Source of the DNA: Pseudomonadota bacterium
GTDB taxonomy: Bacteria > Myxococcota_A > UBA9042 > GCA-2863065
Assembly: GCA_005776585.1 (NCBI GenBank)
Contig: SXOX01000323.1
Span: 1-64,000, forward strand
Direction: 5' to 3'
Length of the DNA: 64,000 nucleotides
Each line of letters begins with the position of its first letter. Positions within the stretch are counted from its first letter, which is position 1. A program made the position numbers and the translations under genes. Shown in pieces: positions 34,160 to 43,557 of the stretch. Below the pieces are notes generated by a model, which was not told where the DNA came from, searched no databases, and saw only the letters and a program-made list of their open reading frames with translations.

Positions 34160-37100
34160 GGGGTCCTTGAGGCAGCGACCGGTGGCGCCTCGAGCCGAAG
34201 GCCGTGCAGATCCTCGACGAAGCCCAGGGCCCGCAGGCGCGTCGCGAGCGGCGACTGCAGGACCGGCTCGTCGCCGACCTGCTCCAGCACGAGCCGACGC
34301 TTGCGCGCACGAGTGGCGACCTCCCGCAGCGATGGCAGCGCCACGGTGAGCGCCGGGTCGTCCGAGGCGACGAGCACCATGAGGCGGGTGCCGCCACTGT
34401 CGATTGCGAGCACGGGGACGCCGTCGACGAGGACGACGTCAGCTCCGCTCACGCGACGGAGCGTGGCGACCGACTCGGGCCACGGCAGCAGTGCGCCGAA
34501 CGCGAGCGCCGGGTCCGTCGCGGCGACCACGACGGCCCGCAGCGGGCTGGGCTGACGGGCCACGCGAAGGAGCTCGACCACGGGGGCGAGGGCGAACTGG
34601 GCCCCCTCGAGACCCTCGACGAAGTGGCCGCGCCGCACGCGACCCGACTCTTCGAGGAGCGCCAGGGTGCGGTAGACCGCGGAGAAGCCTCCCGGGAGCT
34701 CCTCGCTGGCGGCCATGGGCTGCGCCACGACGCCGTAGCGCTCGAGTAGCGTCTGCGACATCACGAGCGCGCGCGCCTCTGGCGACGGCGCCTCCTCGCG
34801 GAGAGACCGTGTCGACCAGAAGCGACCGGCGGGCAGAACGGGCCTCCGCGACGCGCTGGACGCGGCCGTCGGGACGCCCATGAGCGAGCGAAGCGGCGAG
34901 AGCCCATCGTTGGAGACGTGGCCGCCCGAGCAAAGCACGCGTAGAGCGTCGAGCAGTTGGCCGACGGTGGCGTCGCCGAGCGCGCGCGCCAGCTCACCGA
35001 GGAGCATCGCACCGCGGGACTCGAGCACGGTGAGCACGCGCAGAGCCAGCGGGTCCGCAGGCGGCAAGGGCATCGGTCCGAACAGAGCCGCCGCGCGATC
35101 GCGCGAGGCGAAGACGAGGCGCACGTCGTCGCCCCGCAGCGCGCCATCGCCGACCCACACGAGGTCCCCGGCGCTCAGCGCGGCATCGAGCCAGTCGAGG
35201 CGAAAGCCCGACACACGCGCGGGGAGCCAGCCTCCCTCGAGCTCGCGGAAAGACACAGTGAGGCCCTCTAGCTTGACCAGCGCGTCCGCCGTGGCGTCGG
35301 GGCCGGTGCGCTCCTGGCCGATGCCATGCCACCGGAGGAGAAAGCGCGAGAAGGTGGCGCCATCGACCGCGGCGATCTCCCGGCGCAGCGCCTGGAGCGC
35401 GCGCCGCTTGATGGCCCGCAGCACCTCCAGATCGCACCACTCGGTCACGCCCGCGGCGCGCCACGTGCCACACGCCAGCCGACCCTGGGCGCGCAAGCGC
35501 TCCAGGACGTCGGTCAGATCGTGACCAAAACGAGCGGCGAGCTCAGACGCCGCAAATGGCCCCCGTGTGCGCGCATACCGCGCGACGAGGCTCTCCCGAG
35601 CGCCGTCGGTCGGCGACAAGAGCGACGCGGGGATGGTGGCCGGCAGCGCGACGCCGAGCCCATCTCGAAGACGCGCGGCGTCCTCGATGGCGATCCAGCG
35701 GCGCTCGCCGCCGATCGCAACCTGCGTCGCGCGATGGCTCGTCTGGAGCCGATCGAGCCAAGGCCGGGGAGGCTCAGTGCACCGGACCGCGAGCTCGGCC
35801 TCCGTGAGATCCCCGAAGCGACGCAGGAGGTCGTGCAGGCCGTCTTCATGGCGTGCGCGCCGCTCAGGCACGAGGCACTGAAGCTCCTGCTCGACGGCGA
35901 CGACGGCGGCGGGATCGAGCAACGCAGGCACCGAGCCCGCGCCCAGGAGCTGCTCCAGCAGCGCGCGGTCGAGGTGGAGGGCCTGCGCGCGGCGCTCCGC
36001 CAGCGGCTGGTCGAGCTCATAGAGGTTGGCGGCGACGAACGACGCCGCGAGCGCGCGCGACCACGGCGACGCGCGCGGTGTCTCGACCTGATCGACCCGA
36101 ATCGAGCCAGCGCGGATGCCGGTGAGGACCTCGATGAGCCCGGCAACGTCGTAGACGTCGCTCAAGCACTCACGCGCCGTCTCGACGGTGAGCGGGAAGC
36201 CGTCGATCTGCGCGGCGGCCGCCATGAGCGTCTGCGCCTTCTGTCGCTGGAGCCACAGCGGCGCGCGCTCGTCGGGCCGCCGCTTTGGCAGGAGCAACGC
36301 GCGCCGCGCGGCCTCACGAAAGCGACCGGCGAAGAGGGCGGAGCGGTCCACATGCTCGAGCACGAGCTCCATCACGCGCTCCGGGTCGGGCAAGAGCAGG
36401 CCCACGTCGATAACCGCGCCCGCCTGAGCCGAGTCGGCGCCGGCGAGCCTCAAGATGATGCCGTCGTCACTGGTGATCGTCTTGACCTCGGCGCCGGTCG
36501 CGCGGGCGAGCAGGGCGTCGATGCACAAGGCCCATGGGGCGTGGACGCGGGCACCGAACGGCGTGAGCAGCGCGACGCGCCAGTCGCCGAGCTCGTCGCG
36601 AAAGCGCTCGATCGTGATGGCGGTGTCCGACGGCAGTGTCCCGGTGGCCTGCCGCTGCTCGGCCAGGTGCTCGAGCAGCGTATCGGCGGCCGCAGGCGAG
36701 AGCTGGTCGCAGTCGATGAGCTCGGCGTGCGCGCGGGGCCGCGGGAGGGCGTCCAGGTGCGCGACGAAGGCGCCGATCTCCCGACCGAGTGCCAGCGGAC
36801 GACCAACGCCATCGCCCTTCCAGAACGGCATCTTGCCGGGCTCGCCGGGCGCGGGCTCGACCACGACCGCGTCCTTGCCGATCTCGACGATGCGCCAAGC
36901 CGACGCGCCGAGCAGGAAGACCTCACCCGCACGCGATTCGTAGACCATCTCCTCGTCGAGCTCGCCGAGCTTCTTGCCGCCCGCGCCGACCGTCACCCGA
37001 TACAGGCCGCGATCGGGGATGGTGCCGATGTTCGTCACGAGCACCTGCTTGGCGCCGCGCCGCGCCGTGAGCACGTCAGTCGCGCGATCCCACACGAGCC

Positions 37101-38538
37101 TGGGAGTCAGGCTCGCGAGGGCATCCGACGGCCAACGCCCCGAGAGCATGTCGAGCACCCGGTCGAAGGCCGGCTCGGGCAAATGCCGATACGGTGCGGC
37201 GCCCCGGACCAACGCGAGCAGGGCCTCCCGCGGCTGAGGCTCGACGACGCAGGCCGCGACGAGATGTTGCGCCAGCACGTCCAGCGGGCACTCGGGCACA
37301 TGGGTCGGCTCGAGGCGCGCCTCACGCATCGCGCGGGCGACGACGGTCGCCTCCAGCAGATCGCCCGCAAACTTGGGGAAGATGAGGCCCTTGCTCGTGC
37401 CGCCGACCTGGTGCCCTGCCCTGCCGACGCGCTGGAGCCCGCGCGCGACGGAGCCCGGTGACTCGACCAGCACGACGAGGTCCACGGTGCCCATGTCGAT
37501 GCCGAGCTCGAGCGACGACGTGGCGATGATGCCCTTCAGCCGGCCCTCCTTGAGCGCGTCCTCGGTGTCACGGCGCTGCACGGGCGACATGCTCCCGTGG
37601 TGTGGCCGCACGAGCGCCTCCCCGGCGAGCGTGTTCAGCGCCTCGACGAGCCGCTCGCACAGGCGGCGGTTGTTGACGAACACGATGGTCGAGCGATGTT
37701 CCGTGATGGCGCGCACGAGCCGGGGGTGGATCGCGGGCCAGAGGCTCGTCGGGGCGCGGTCATCGGCCCAGGTGCCGGCCAGCGCGGCGACCGCCTCCGG
37801 AGTGACCTCGTCTCGCGCCGGCATCTCGATGCGCAGATCGAGGCGGGGCGACGCGGTCGTGTCCACGATGGAGACCGGTCGACCGCTTCCGGCCAGGAAG
37901 TGCGCCGCGGTCGCCGCCGGCCGTTGGGTGGCCGAGAGCCCGACACGCTGCGGCTCGCGGCCGTCGTGCGCCCGACACAGAGCGGTGAGCCGCTCGAGCG
38001 ACAGCGCCAGAGGCGCGCCGCGCTTGGTCGGTGCCAGGACGTGCACCTCGTCTATGATGACGACCTCGACCGTCGCGAGGGACGCTCGGCTGCGGCCGGT
38101 CAACAGCAGCAGGAGCGACTCCGGCGTGGTGATGAGCAGGTCCCCCGGGCGACGGCGCTGCCGCTCTCGCTCGCGCGCGGACGTGTCCCCGGTGCGCACG
38201 TCGATCGATAACGGCCGCACGGTCGTCCCTGTGTGCGCGGCCATGGCGGTCATCTCGGCGAGGGGGCGGCGGAGGTTCTTGTCGATGTCGTAGGCCAGCG
38301 CCTTCAGCGGCGAGACGTAGAGCACACGCCAGCCGGAATGCGTCGGAACGCTGTGCAGCAGGCGATCGAGCGCGTGCAGGAACGCGGCGAGGGTCTTCCC
38401 CGAGCCGGTCGGCGCGAGCAGCAACGCGTGGGCACCCGAGGCGATGGCCGAGAGGCCGCGGATCTGGACCTCGGTCGGTGCCGCGAACGCCTCCGCGAAC
38501 CAGGCGCGGGTCATGGTATGAAGCGCAGCGTGCGGCAT
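34156..38538 (-). CDS. lhr: Lhr-type large DEAD/DEAH-box helicase
   Basis: A 1460-residue helicase of the Lhr (long helicase-related) family, with a role in DNA repair. Visible: LLAPTGSGKTLAAF (Walker A, about 40-53), TTPESLLLLL, IIDEVHVLAP (DEVH, about 163-166), GLSATQRP (motif III), HHGSMSPVQRR, TSSLELGIDMGTVDLVV and QRVGRAGH (motif VI). The long C-terminal part has winged-helix and Lhr-specific domains (QEERTGPDAT, RVSGFRLDWLDAALSAGDLVWVG). Length matches Lhr proteins. The start at 38538 leaves MPHAALHTMTRAWFAEAF, the usual Lhr N-terminus; an ATG at 38574 is the alternative. It overlaps the di-heme lipoprotein gene downstream. Confidence 0.92.
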   Translation of the reverse strand: MPHAALHTMTRAWFAEAFAAPTEVQIRGLSAIASGAHALLLAPTGSGKTLAAFLHALDRLLHSVPTHSGWRVLYVSPLKALAYDIDKNLRRPLAEMTAMAAHTGTTVRPLSIDVRTGDTSARERERQRRRPGDLLITTPESLLLLLTGRSRASLATVEVVIIDEVHVLAPTKRGAPLALSLERLTALCRAHDGREPQRVGLSATQRPAATAAHFLAGSGRPVSIVDTTASPRLDLRIEMPARDEVTPEAVAALAGTWADDRAPTSLWPAIHPRLVRAITEHRSTIVFVNNRRLCERLVEALNTLAGEALVRPHHGSMSPVQRRDTEDALKEGRLKGIIATSSLELGIDMGTVDLVVLVESPGSVARGLQRVGRAGHQVGGTSKGLIFPKFAGDLLEATVVARAMREARLEPTHVPECPLDVLAQHLVAACVVEPQPREALLALVRGAAPYRHLPEPAFDRVLDMLSGRWPSDALASLTPRLVWDRATDVLTARRGAKQVLVTNIGTIPDRGLYRVTVGAGGKKLGELDEEMVYESRAGEVFLLGASAWRIVEIGKDAVVVEPAPGEPGKMPFWKGDGVGRPLALGREIGAFVAHLDALPRPRAHAELIDCDQLSPAAADTLLEHLAEQRQATGTLPSDTAITIERFRDELGDWRVALLTPFGARVHAPWALCIDALLARATGAEVKTITSDDGIILRLAGADSAQAGAVIDVGLLLPDPERVMELVLEHVDRSALFAGRFREAARRALLLPKRRPDERAPLWLQRQKAQTLMAAAAQIDGFPLTVETARECLSDVYDVAGLIEVLTGIRAGSIRVDQVETPRASPWSRALAASFVAANLYELDQPLAERRAQALHLDRALLEQLLGAGSVPALLDPAAVVAVEQELQCLVPERRARHEDGLHDLLRRFGDLTEAELAVRCTEPPRPWLDRLQTSHRATQVAIGGERRWIAIEDAARLRDGLGVALPATIPASLLSPTDGARESLVARYARTRGPFAASELAARFGHDLTDVLERLRAQGRLACGTWRAAGVTEWCDLEVLRAIKRRALQALRREIAAVDGATFSRFLLRWHGIGQERTGPDATADALVKLEGLTVSFRELEGGWLPARVSGFRLDWLDAALSAGDLVWVGDGALRGDDVRLVFASRDRAAALFGPMPLPPADPLALRVLTVLESRGAMLLGELARALGDATVGQLLDALRVLCSGGHVSNDGLSPLRSLMGVPTAASSASRRPVLPAGRFWSTRSLREEAPSPEARALVMSQTLLERYGVVAQPMAASEELPGGFSAVYRTLALLEESGRVRRGHFVEGLEGAQFALAPVVELLRVARQPSPLRAVVVAATDPALAFGALLPWPESVATLRRVSGADVVLVDGVPVLAIDSGGTRLMVLVASDDPALTVALPSLREVATRARKRRLVLEQVGDEPVLQSPLATRLRALGFVEDLHGLRLEAPPVAASRTP

Positions 38539-38617
38539 GACGGCTCGACTCCGGTCCGACGTGGTGGCGAACATGGCTTCCCGAGGCGCCGGTCGCGACC
38601 GCCCCGAGTCGGAACAA

Positions 38618-38646
38618 TTGACTGAATTCGCGGCGAGGTCTAGCGT
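38618..38646 (+). promoter_or_regulatory. Putative promoter of the lipoprotein at 38721
   Basis: TTGACT (38618-38623), 17 bases, TAGCGT (38641-38646). The -10 hexamer equals those at 4084 and 29001, but here a leader of about 70 bases with AGGAGG follows. Confidence 0.5.
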
Positions 38647-38709
38647 CCGCGCGATCTCGTCAGAGGGCGGCGGATCGGCTCATTGCGCGGCCCTCGCATC
38701 GCGAGTTGG

Positions 38710-38715
38710 AGGAGG
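38710..38715 (+). promoter_or_regulatory. Ribosome binding site deciding the GTG start at 38721
   Basis: AGGAGG, five bases (TCCAA), GTG. The alternative TTG at 38706 overlaps the site itself. Confidence 0.7.
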
Positions 38716-38720
38716 TCCAA

Positions 38721-39335
38721 GTGCGTATTCTGGTATTCGTCATGGCAATCGCCGGTGCCGCATGTACGTCGGGTAGCGCGGGTACGGCGACCGCGACGCT
38801 CGGCGCGGAGTGCAAGGAGGCCCAGGCCCAGAGCGACCTGAAGGTCTGCAACACGTCCCGGACGGAGTCGTTGGAATGCAAGGCCAACGGCGCGACGTAT
38901 CAGTGGAAGAGCGACAAGAACTGCGCGGCTCAGGGGCTGACCTGTGAGAACGGCGCCTGCGTGGCGGGCAAGAAGAGCGGCAGCTCCGACGCTGGCGGGA
39001 CGACCAAGCAGGACACCGCGGGCGGCGGCGGCGGCTCGACCTGCACGAACATGGCCGGGCCCTGGACGGTCGGCAAGCACTGCGACCCGAAGCAGGTGGG
39101 GACGACCTTCACGGTGAGCCAGAGCGGCTGCAACTTCTCCTTCACTGGCGCGGGCCTCACGTCGGCGAGTGGGACGGTCACGGGGACGACGGACATCACG
39201 GTGAAGGGGACCTCGCTGACGGGCCCGTTCTCGTGCACTGGAACCATCGACCACAAGGCGTCGAGCGGAGCGATCGACGAGGTGAACCTCGCCTGCACGC
39301 AAAACTGCAGCATCCAGGTCAAGCCGGCCAACTAG
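38721..39335 (+). CDS. Cys-containing lipoprotein, unknown function
   Basis: A 204-residue protein starting at GTG with the signal VRILVFVMAIAGAAC (lipobox Cys15). After a Thr/Ala/Gly linker comes a Cys-rich region (SLECKANGATYQWKSDKNC, GLTCENGACVAGK), then a Gly/Ser linker and a compact beta domain with four cysteines (GPWTVGKHCDPKQVGTTFTV to NLACTQNCSIQV). The first module resembles the short Cys modules found in other exported proteins in this window. No enzyme motif was seen. It has its own promoter and stands between divergent lhr and a CPBP gene. Confidence 0.78.
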   Translation: MRILVFVMAIAGAACTSGSAGTATATLGAECKEAQAQSDLKVCNTSRTESLECKANGATYQWKSDKNCAAQGLTCENGACVAGKKSGSSDAGGTTKQDTAGGGGGSTCTNMAGPWTVGKHCDPKQVGTTFTVSQSGCNFSFTGAGLTSASGTVTGTTDITVKGTSLTGPFSCTGTIDHKASSGAIDEVNLACTQNCSIQVKPAN

Positions 39336-39365
39336 GCCGCGTTGCTGGACCGCTCACGCGCCTCG

Positions 39366-40169
39366 ATGACACGAGCCCCCGTGGCGTTCGTCCGCGGCTG
39401 GCTCACCGAGCGCTGGCACGGGCTGGAGGTCGCGCAGCCGAGACCCACACCGGAGGCGACGCGCGAGGCCCTCGTCGTCATCGCGACGATGTGTTTCGTC
39501 GTAACGCTGATGCAGTACACGATACTCTCCGCGAGGTTTCCAGACGCGGTGATGGACGAGGTGCCGCGCCTCCTCGGCCGGTTCGGCGGCGAGCGGGCGG
39601 CCGCCTGGGGCACCCACTACCAAGGCCTATGGCGAAACCTGGCGTGGGCTCTGGGCGTGATCTTCTTCTACCTCGTGGTGCCGGCGACCGTCGTCACGAA
39701 CCTGCTGGGTCGGCCTCTCTCCGATTACGGGCTGCGTGTCGCCGACTTTCGACGGCATCTCCCGGCGTACCTCCTCCTGTTTCTACCGGTCGCCGTCGGC
39801 GTCGTCTTCGCGAGCGGGACGGCCGAGTTCCAGCGCGCCTACCCCTTCTACAAGACGGCTCGCGGAGTGGCCGACGTGACCGTGTGGGAGGTCGCGTACG
39901 CCGCGCAGTTCTTCTCGGTAGAGCTGTTCTTTCGCGGCTTCGTCCTCTTTGGTCTCTGGCGCGCGATTGGCCCCTACGCCATCCTCGCCGCCGTCGTTCC
40001 GTACACGATGGTCCACTTCCACAAGCCGCTGCTCGAGACCCTTGGCGCGAGCCTGGCCGGCGGCGTGCTCGGGCTGCTCGCGCTCTCGACGGGGTCGATC
40101 TGGGGCGGCGTCCTGCTGCACGTCGCGATCGCGTGGCTCATGGACGCGCTCGCATACGCGCGCGGCTAG
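39366..40169 (+). CDS. CPBP-family intramembrane metalloprotease
   Basis: A 267-residue protein with about seven membrane segments and the CPBP (Abi, type II CAAX prenyl endopeptidase-like) motifs: FFSVELFFRGFVLFGLW (motif 1 with E and R), VPYTMVHFHKP (motif 2 His) and GVLLHVAIAWLMD (motif 3). The first motif has VE where most members have EE. The start is the ATG at 39366; a TTG at 39342 is the other option. The gene ends exactly at the left edge of the 177-base palindrome (40170-40346), which may serve as its 3' end. Possible roles include processing of small peptides or prenylated substrates; nothing nearby points to one. Confidence 0.85.
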   Translation: MTRAPVAFVRGWLTERWHGLEVAQPRPTPEATREALVVIATMCFVVTLMQYTILSARFPDAVMDEVPRLLGRFGGERAAAWGTHYQGLWRNLAWALGVIFFYLVVPATVVTNLLGRPLSDYGLRVADFRRHLPAYLLLFLPVAVGVVFASGTAEFQRAYPFYKTARGVADVTVWEVAYAAQFFSVELFFRGFVLFGLWRAIGPYAILAAVVPYTMVHFHKPLLETLGASLAGGVLGLLALSTGSIWGGVLLHVAIAWLMDALAYARG

Positions 40170-40346
40170 CCCGCATTGTTCATCAGTGGCGCGTTGCCGG
40201 CGCAGTGAGCGCGCGACTGAGGGCGCGAACTCGCGCAGCGAGCGTTTCGCTGACCGACGCGTAGTGGTGCTACGCGGAGGAAGGCGAGCGCGGCCTCAGG
40301 CGTGCGATCACGGATGCGGGCGCGCGACAGTGGTGAACAATGCGGG
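40170..40346. repeat. Large imperfect palindrome (MITE-like or structured 3' element)
   Basis: The outer 26 bases at each end (from CCCGCATTGTTCA at 40170, and its complement ending 40346) pair with three mismatches. Pairing continues inward for about 35 more bases at roughly 70 percent. The centre is a perfect hairpin CGCGTAG-TGGTG-CTACGCG (40258-40276). A small side hairpin AGCGA-GCGTT-TCGCT sits only on the left side. The element lies between two convergent genes. No target-site duplication is obvious. It could be a transposon-derived element without coding capacity, a bidirectional terminator or a structured RNA. Confidence 0.8.
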
Positions 40347-40390
40347 CTTGCGGGACCCAGGCCGCTGGGGCCCAGACGCAATGCAGCCGG

Positions 40391-43300
40391 CTAGAAGCAC
40401 AGCCCGTAGGGGGCTGCCGCGAGCGTGTCCTGACACACGAACGGTTCGTTGCAGGTGTCCCACGGCGCGAGCAGACAGGTCGACGACGGCGTACCGTCGA
40501 CGCAGAGGTTCAGCGTCGCGTCGTCTTTAGGATCGGACGGCGTGCCGTGATCCCAGACTGGATACGGTCGACAGCTATACCCCGCAGGACAGTCGCTCGT
40601 TGCAACGCACGCGCGCGAGCAGTAGCTGGGCTTGAGCGTGGACACCTCGGTGAACAAGCAGACGCCGCCCATACAGGCATCATCGACGGTGCAGGGCGCG
40701 CCCGTCGCCGTACCACCGAGCTTTGGCAGGCACACGGCGCCGTTGTCGACGACCGGCGCCGGGACGAGACCGCAGTAGCTGTCCGCGCCGCACCCCGCGT
40801 CACTGGCGCACGCCGATCCGGTCGCCAGGCACGTGCCCGAAGCACCCGAGACGAGGACATCGAGTGCGCACACACCCGCTCCGCAACCGGTGCTCTCGAG
40901 ACACAGGGATCGACACTTGCCCGTACGGCAGAGGTGCGACGCGCAGCCCTGATCCGAGGCACAGGCGGTGCCGACCTTGCCGAGTGTCCCCGTGGCGATG
41001 CACGCGCCGCCGAAAATTGGCGCGCTGGGGGCCGCGGCCGCACGCACGTGCCCCGCGCAGGTGCGTGACGTCGCACTGCAATCGGACTCGGCATCGCAGA
41101 GCACGGCCTCGCCGGTTCCGACACCCGGCAGGCACACGCGACTCGGGCCCACGGTGCTGGTCGTCGGGACGACGACATCGGCGGGACAGCCGAACGCGCT
41201 CCCCCGCGGACCGCTGGAGGCGCCGTCGCAGCCCTGCGGGTTCAATGGATCGCAGGTCACGGTACAGATTCCCGCGACGCAGGCATCGGCAAGCGGGCAG
41301 TTCGCGACGGTCGCGCACGCGGCGCCGAGTCCGCCCGGGTAGCCGACGACGCGGGCGATGCTCAAGTCGTAGGCGCCCGCCTTGCCGTCGAGCGAGTCGA
41401 CGGTCAGCCACACGGTCTCTCCTTGATGCGCGAGGAAGACGGCGGCCGCCGCGACCGGCCCGACACACTGCTGAGAGCCCGAAGCGCAGGCCTTGGGACG
41501 TAGGACCACGAGCGGTCCATCGCCGTCGACCGAGGCGACATAGACCCCGGTCGAGGGCGCGACGAAGCGATACGTGTCGTCCGCCGTGCCCTGCCCTGCG
41601 CCGGGGCCGCAGCCGAGCAGATCGCCCGCCGTCGCCAGCGTCCCTTTGGCCGAGAACGGGACGGTCGTGATCAGTCCCGCGGTCTCGCACGAATCGAGCG
41701 TGCCGCTCTCCTGGCACGCCCCGAGGACGCAGGTCATCGTATCGGGGCAGCCGCAGAGCTTGCCGCAGCCGACCGCATCGCACGGCTTGCCGGCGCAGGC
41801 GGCCTGACAGTCCTCGACGGCGATCGTGAAACCTCCCGAGGCCGCCGGGTCGGTGGCCTCGACGACCAGTGTGACCAGCTCACCCGCGGTGAGTGAAAGC
41901 TCCAGCGCTGCGGGGCCCTCGGCCATCCCACTGCAGCTGGCGGCGTCTCCGCAGGTACCGAGCCGAAAGATGCGGGCGGCAAACGTCGCGGTGACACCAA
42001 AGTACCAGGTGGCCGTCGACGGCGCCTGGAACGTCAGAACGGCATCGCGTCCACCGGGCACGGACTTGCAGCTTTGGGAGTTCCCAAACGCGTCGAGCGT
42101 CTGTCCACTGGCCCCCGGGGTGAGCTTCAGCGGCTCTCCGCAGCTGCCTCCTCCGGCCGAGGCGACGCACTGCCCCTGTTGGCACGTCTTGCCGAGCGCG
42201 CAGGTGCAGATGGTGCCGTCGCAAGGGACTGAAGCGCAGTCCACGATGGTCAAGACATACGCACCCGACGCGGCGGCGCTCGCGCCTTCGACGACGAGGT
42301 GCGTGACCTTGTTCCCAGGCACGTCGAGACCCGCCACGACCCCAGCCGGGATGATGGTGCCGCAGGACCCGGCAGTACAGTCCGGCCCGGCGCGAACGAA
42401 GCCGTCGAAGCCCGCGATGAGCTCGACCCGCGCCCGCATTGGGTTGGCCGGGTTGATTCGATATACAACGTCTTTACCGTTACCTGGGGCACCGGTGCAG
42501 ACCGTCGCGTCGGTGTGAAGGGCGAGGTTGTCCTTGTCGCTGTATGGTAGAGCGCTGACCTCCTTCGGGGGCTGCTCGCAGGAGTCCCCCGCCGCAGGTG
42601 GGATGCACTTGGACTCCACGCACACGAGGCTCGACGCGCAGGTGCAGGGGAGCCCGCACTTGCCGGTCCCGCACACGTTGCCGGCGCAGGGATCCTGACA
42701 CGAGGTCACCTTGAGCTGGAACTCCGGTTGGGCCGCGGTGCCGTCGACCACGAGGTAGACGCTCTGCCCCGCCAGCAGATCGAGGTCGAGCGATTGTCCG
42801 GGGGTGGCCGTGGCCAGGCACGCTCCCTTGCCGCTGCACGTCTCACGGGCATACAGGAGGAGGCCGGCGCTCCCGTTCAGCGTCACGCGATACCGTGCGG
42901 TGTCCGGTGAATCGAGGCGGAAGGTGACATCCCCGGTGCCGAGTCCGACCGGCCCCGAGGGTCCGTCGCACGAGAGCACGTCCGGATGCCCCTTGACGCT
43001 CGCGGTGCCGTCGAAGCCCGAGGCGGCGACCGGGATCGCGCCGAAACAGCCGGCCCCCGTCTGCGCGCACTGGAACGACGCGTTGCAGGCCGCCCCGGCG
43101 AAGCACACGCCACACTCGCCGCCACAGCCGTCGCTGCCGCAGCTCTTGCCCACACAGCTCGGCGTGCAGGGCGCCGTCTCGGCGGCGTCGAGCGCGGCGC
43201 CATCGAGGAGGGTACCGTCCTGCTCCGGCAAATCACCGCTGGGCGACTGCCCATCCTCGGCGTCGTCTGGTCCGGGACCATTGCCGTCGGGATCGATGTC

Positions 43301-43498
43301 CTCGTCACCATCAGGCTCGTCGGCGTCGTCGACGGGACCCGGATCGGCGACGTCGGGCTTCTTGAGATCGATGCTGAGCTTGGTGTCACGCGCGTCAGCC
43401 ACGACCTCGATGATGATCTCCGTCTCACAGCCGGCGTTGACCAGCGCCAGCAGCGCCGCGACGCACAACACGAGCCGAGCTGAGAGGGGTGCACGCAT
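40391..43498 (-). CDS. Large Cys-rich lipoprotein with tandem PPC-like domains (1035 aa)
   Basis: Signal MRAPLSARLVLCVAALLALVNAGC (lipobox Cys24), then an acidic linker (DDADEPDGDEDIDPDG), then Cys modules alternating with beta domains. Cys modules look like CVGKSCGSDGCGGECGVC, CAGNVCGTGKCGLPCTC and CAGKPCDAVGCGKLCGC. Between them are four domains of roughly 120-130 residues resembling PPC domains (SCDGPSGPVGLGTGDVTFRL, VYRINPANPMRARVELIAGF and similar). The C-terminal quarter is rich in CASDQGCASH-type modules. It is built like the third giant protein of the 13.7-29 kb locus, but lipid-anchored. The ATG at 43498 lies seven bases from a TAGAGT box, so the mRNA may be leaderless. A surface-exposed adhesive or matrix role is inferred. 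Confidence 0.8.
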   Translation of the reverse strand: MRAPLSARLVLCVAALLALVNAGCETEIIIEVVADARDTKLSIDLKKPDVADPGPVDDADEPDGDEDIDPDGNGPGPDDAEDGQSPSGDLPEQDGTLLDGAALDAAETAPCTPSCVGKSCGSDGCGGECGVCFAGAACNASFQCAQTGAGCFGAIPVAASGFDGTASVKGHPDVLSCDGPSGPVGLGTGDVTFRLDSPDTARYRVTLNGSAGLLLYARETCSGKGACLATATPGQSLDLDLLAGQSVYLVVDGTAAQPEFQLKVTSCQDPCAGNVCGTGKCGLPCTCASSLVCVESKCIPPAAGDSCEQPPKEVSALPYSDKDNLALHTDATVCTGAPGNGKDVVYRINPANPMRARVELIAGFDGFVRAGPDCTAGSCGTIIPAGVVAGLDVPGNKVTHLVVEGASAAASGAYVLTIVDCASVPCDGTICTCALGKTCQQGQCVASAGGGSCGEPLKLTPGASGQTLDAFGNSQSCKSVPGGRDAVLTFQAPSTATWYFGVTATFAARIFRLGTCGDAASCSGMAEGPAALELSLTAGELVTLVVEATDPAASGGFTIAVEDCQAACAGKPCDAVGCGKLCGCPDTMTCVLGACQESGTLDSCETAGLITTVPFSAKGTLATAGDLLGCGPGAGQGTADDTYRFVAPSTGVYVASVDGDGPLVVLRPKACASGSQQCVGPVAAAAVFLAHQGETVWLTVDSLDGKAGAYDLSIARVVGYPGGLGAACATVANCPLADACVAGICTVTCDPLNPQGCDGASSGPRGSAFGCPADVVVPTTSTVGPSRVCLPGVGTGEAVLCDAESDCSATSRTCAGHVRAAAAPSAPIFGGACIATGTLGKVGTACASDQGCASHLCRTGKCRSLCLESTGCGAGVCALDVLVSGASGTCLATGSACASDAGCGADSYCGLVPAPVVDNGAVCLPKLGGTATGAPCTVDDACMGGVCLFTEVSTLKPSYCSRACVATSDCPAGYSCRPYPVWDHGTPSDPKDDATLNLCVDGTPSSTCLLAPWDTCNEPFVCQDTLAAAPYGLCF

Positions 43499-43505
43499 CG
43501 GAGCC

Positions 43506-43511
43506 ACTCTA
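43506..43511 (-). promoter_or_regulatory. Possible -10 box for a leaderless start at 43498
   Basis: Minus-strand TAGAGT followed by seven bases and ATG. The -35 region 17 bases upstream (TGGCAA) is only a weak match. Confidence 0.3.
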
Positions 43512-43557
43512 TCCACAGCGCCATGTCGTTGCCACAACGCGCGATCTCCAGGCCGGG

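Noticed and set aside
35326-37461. 711-codon plus-strand frame inside the Lhr helicase region
   Set aside because: Antisense to conserved helicase domains; composition is that of a shadow frame.
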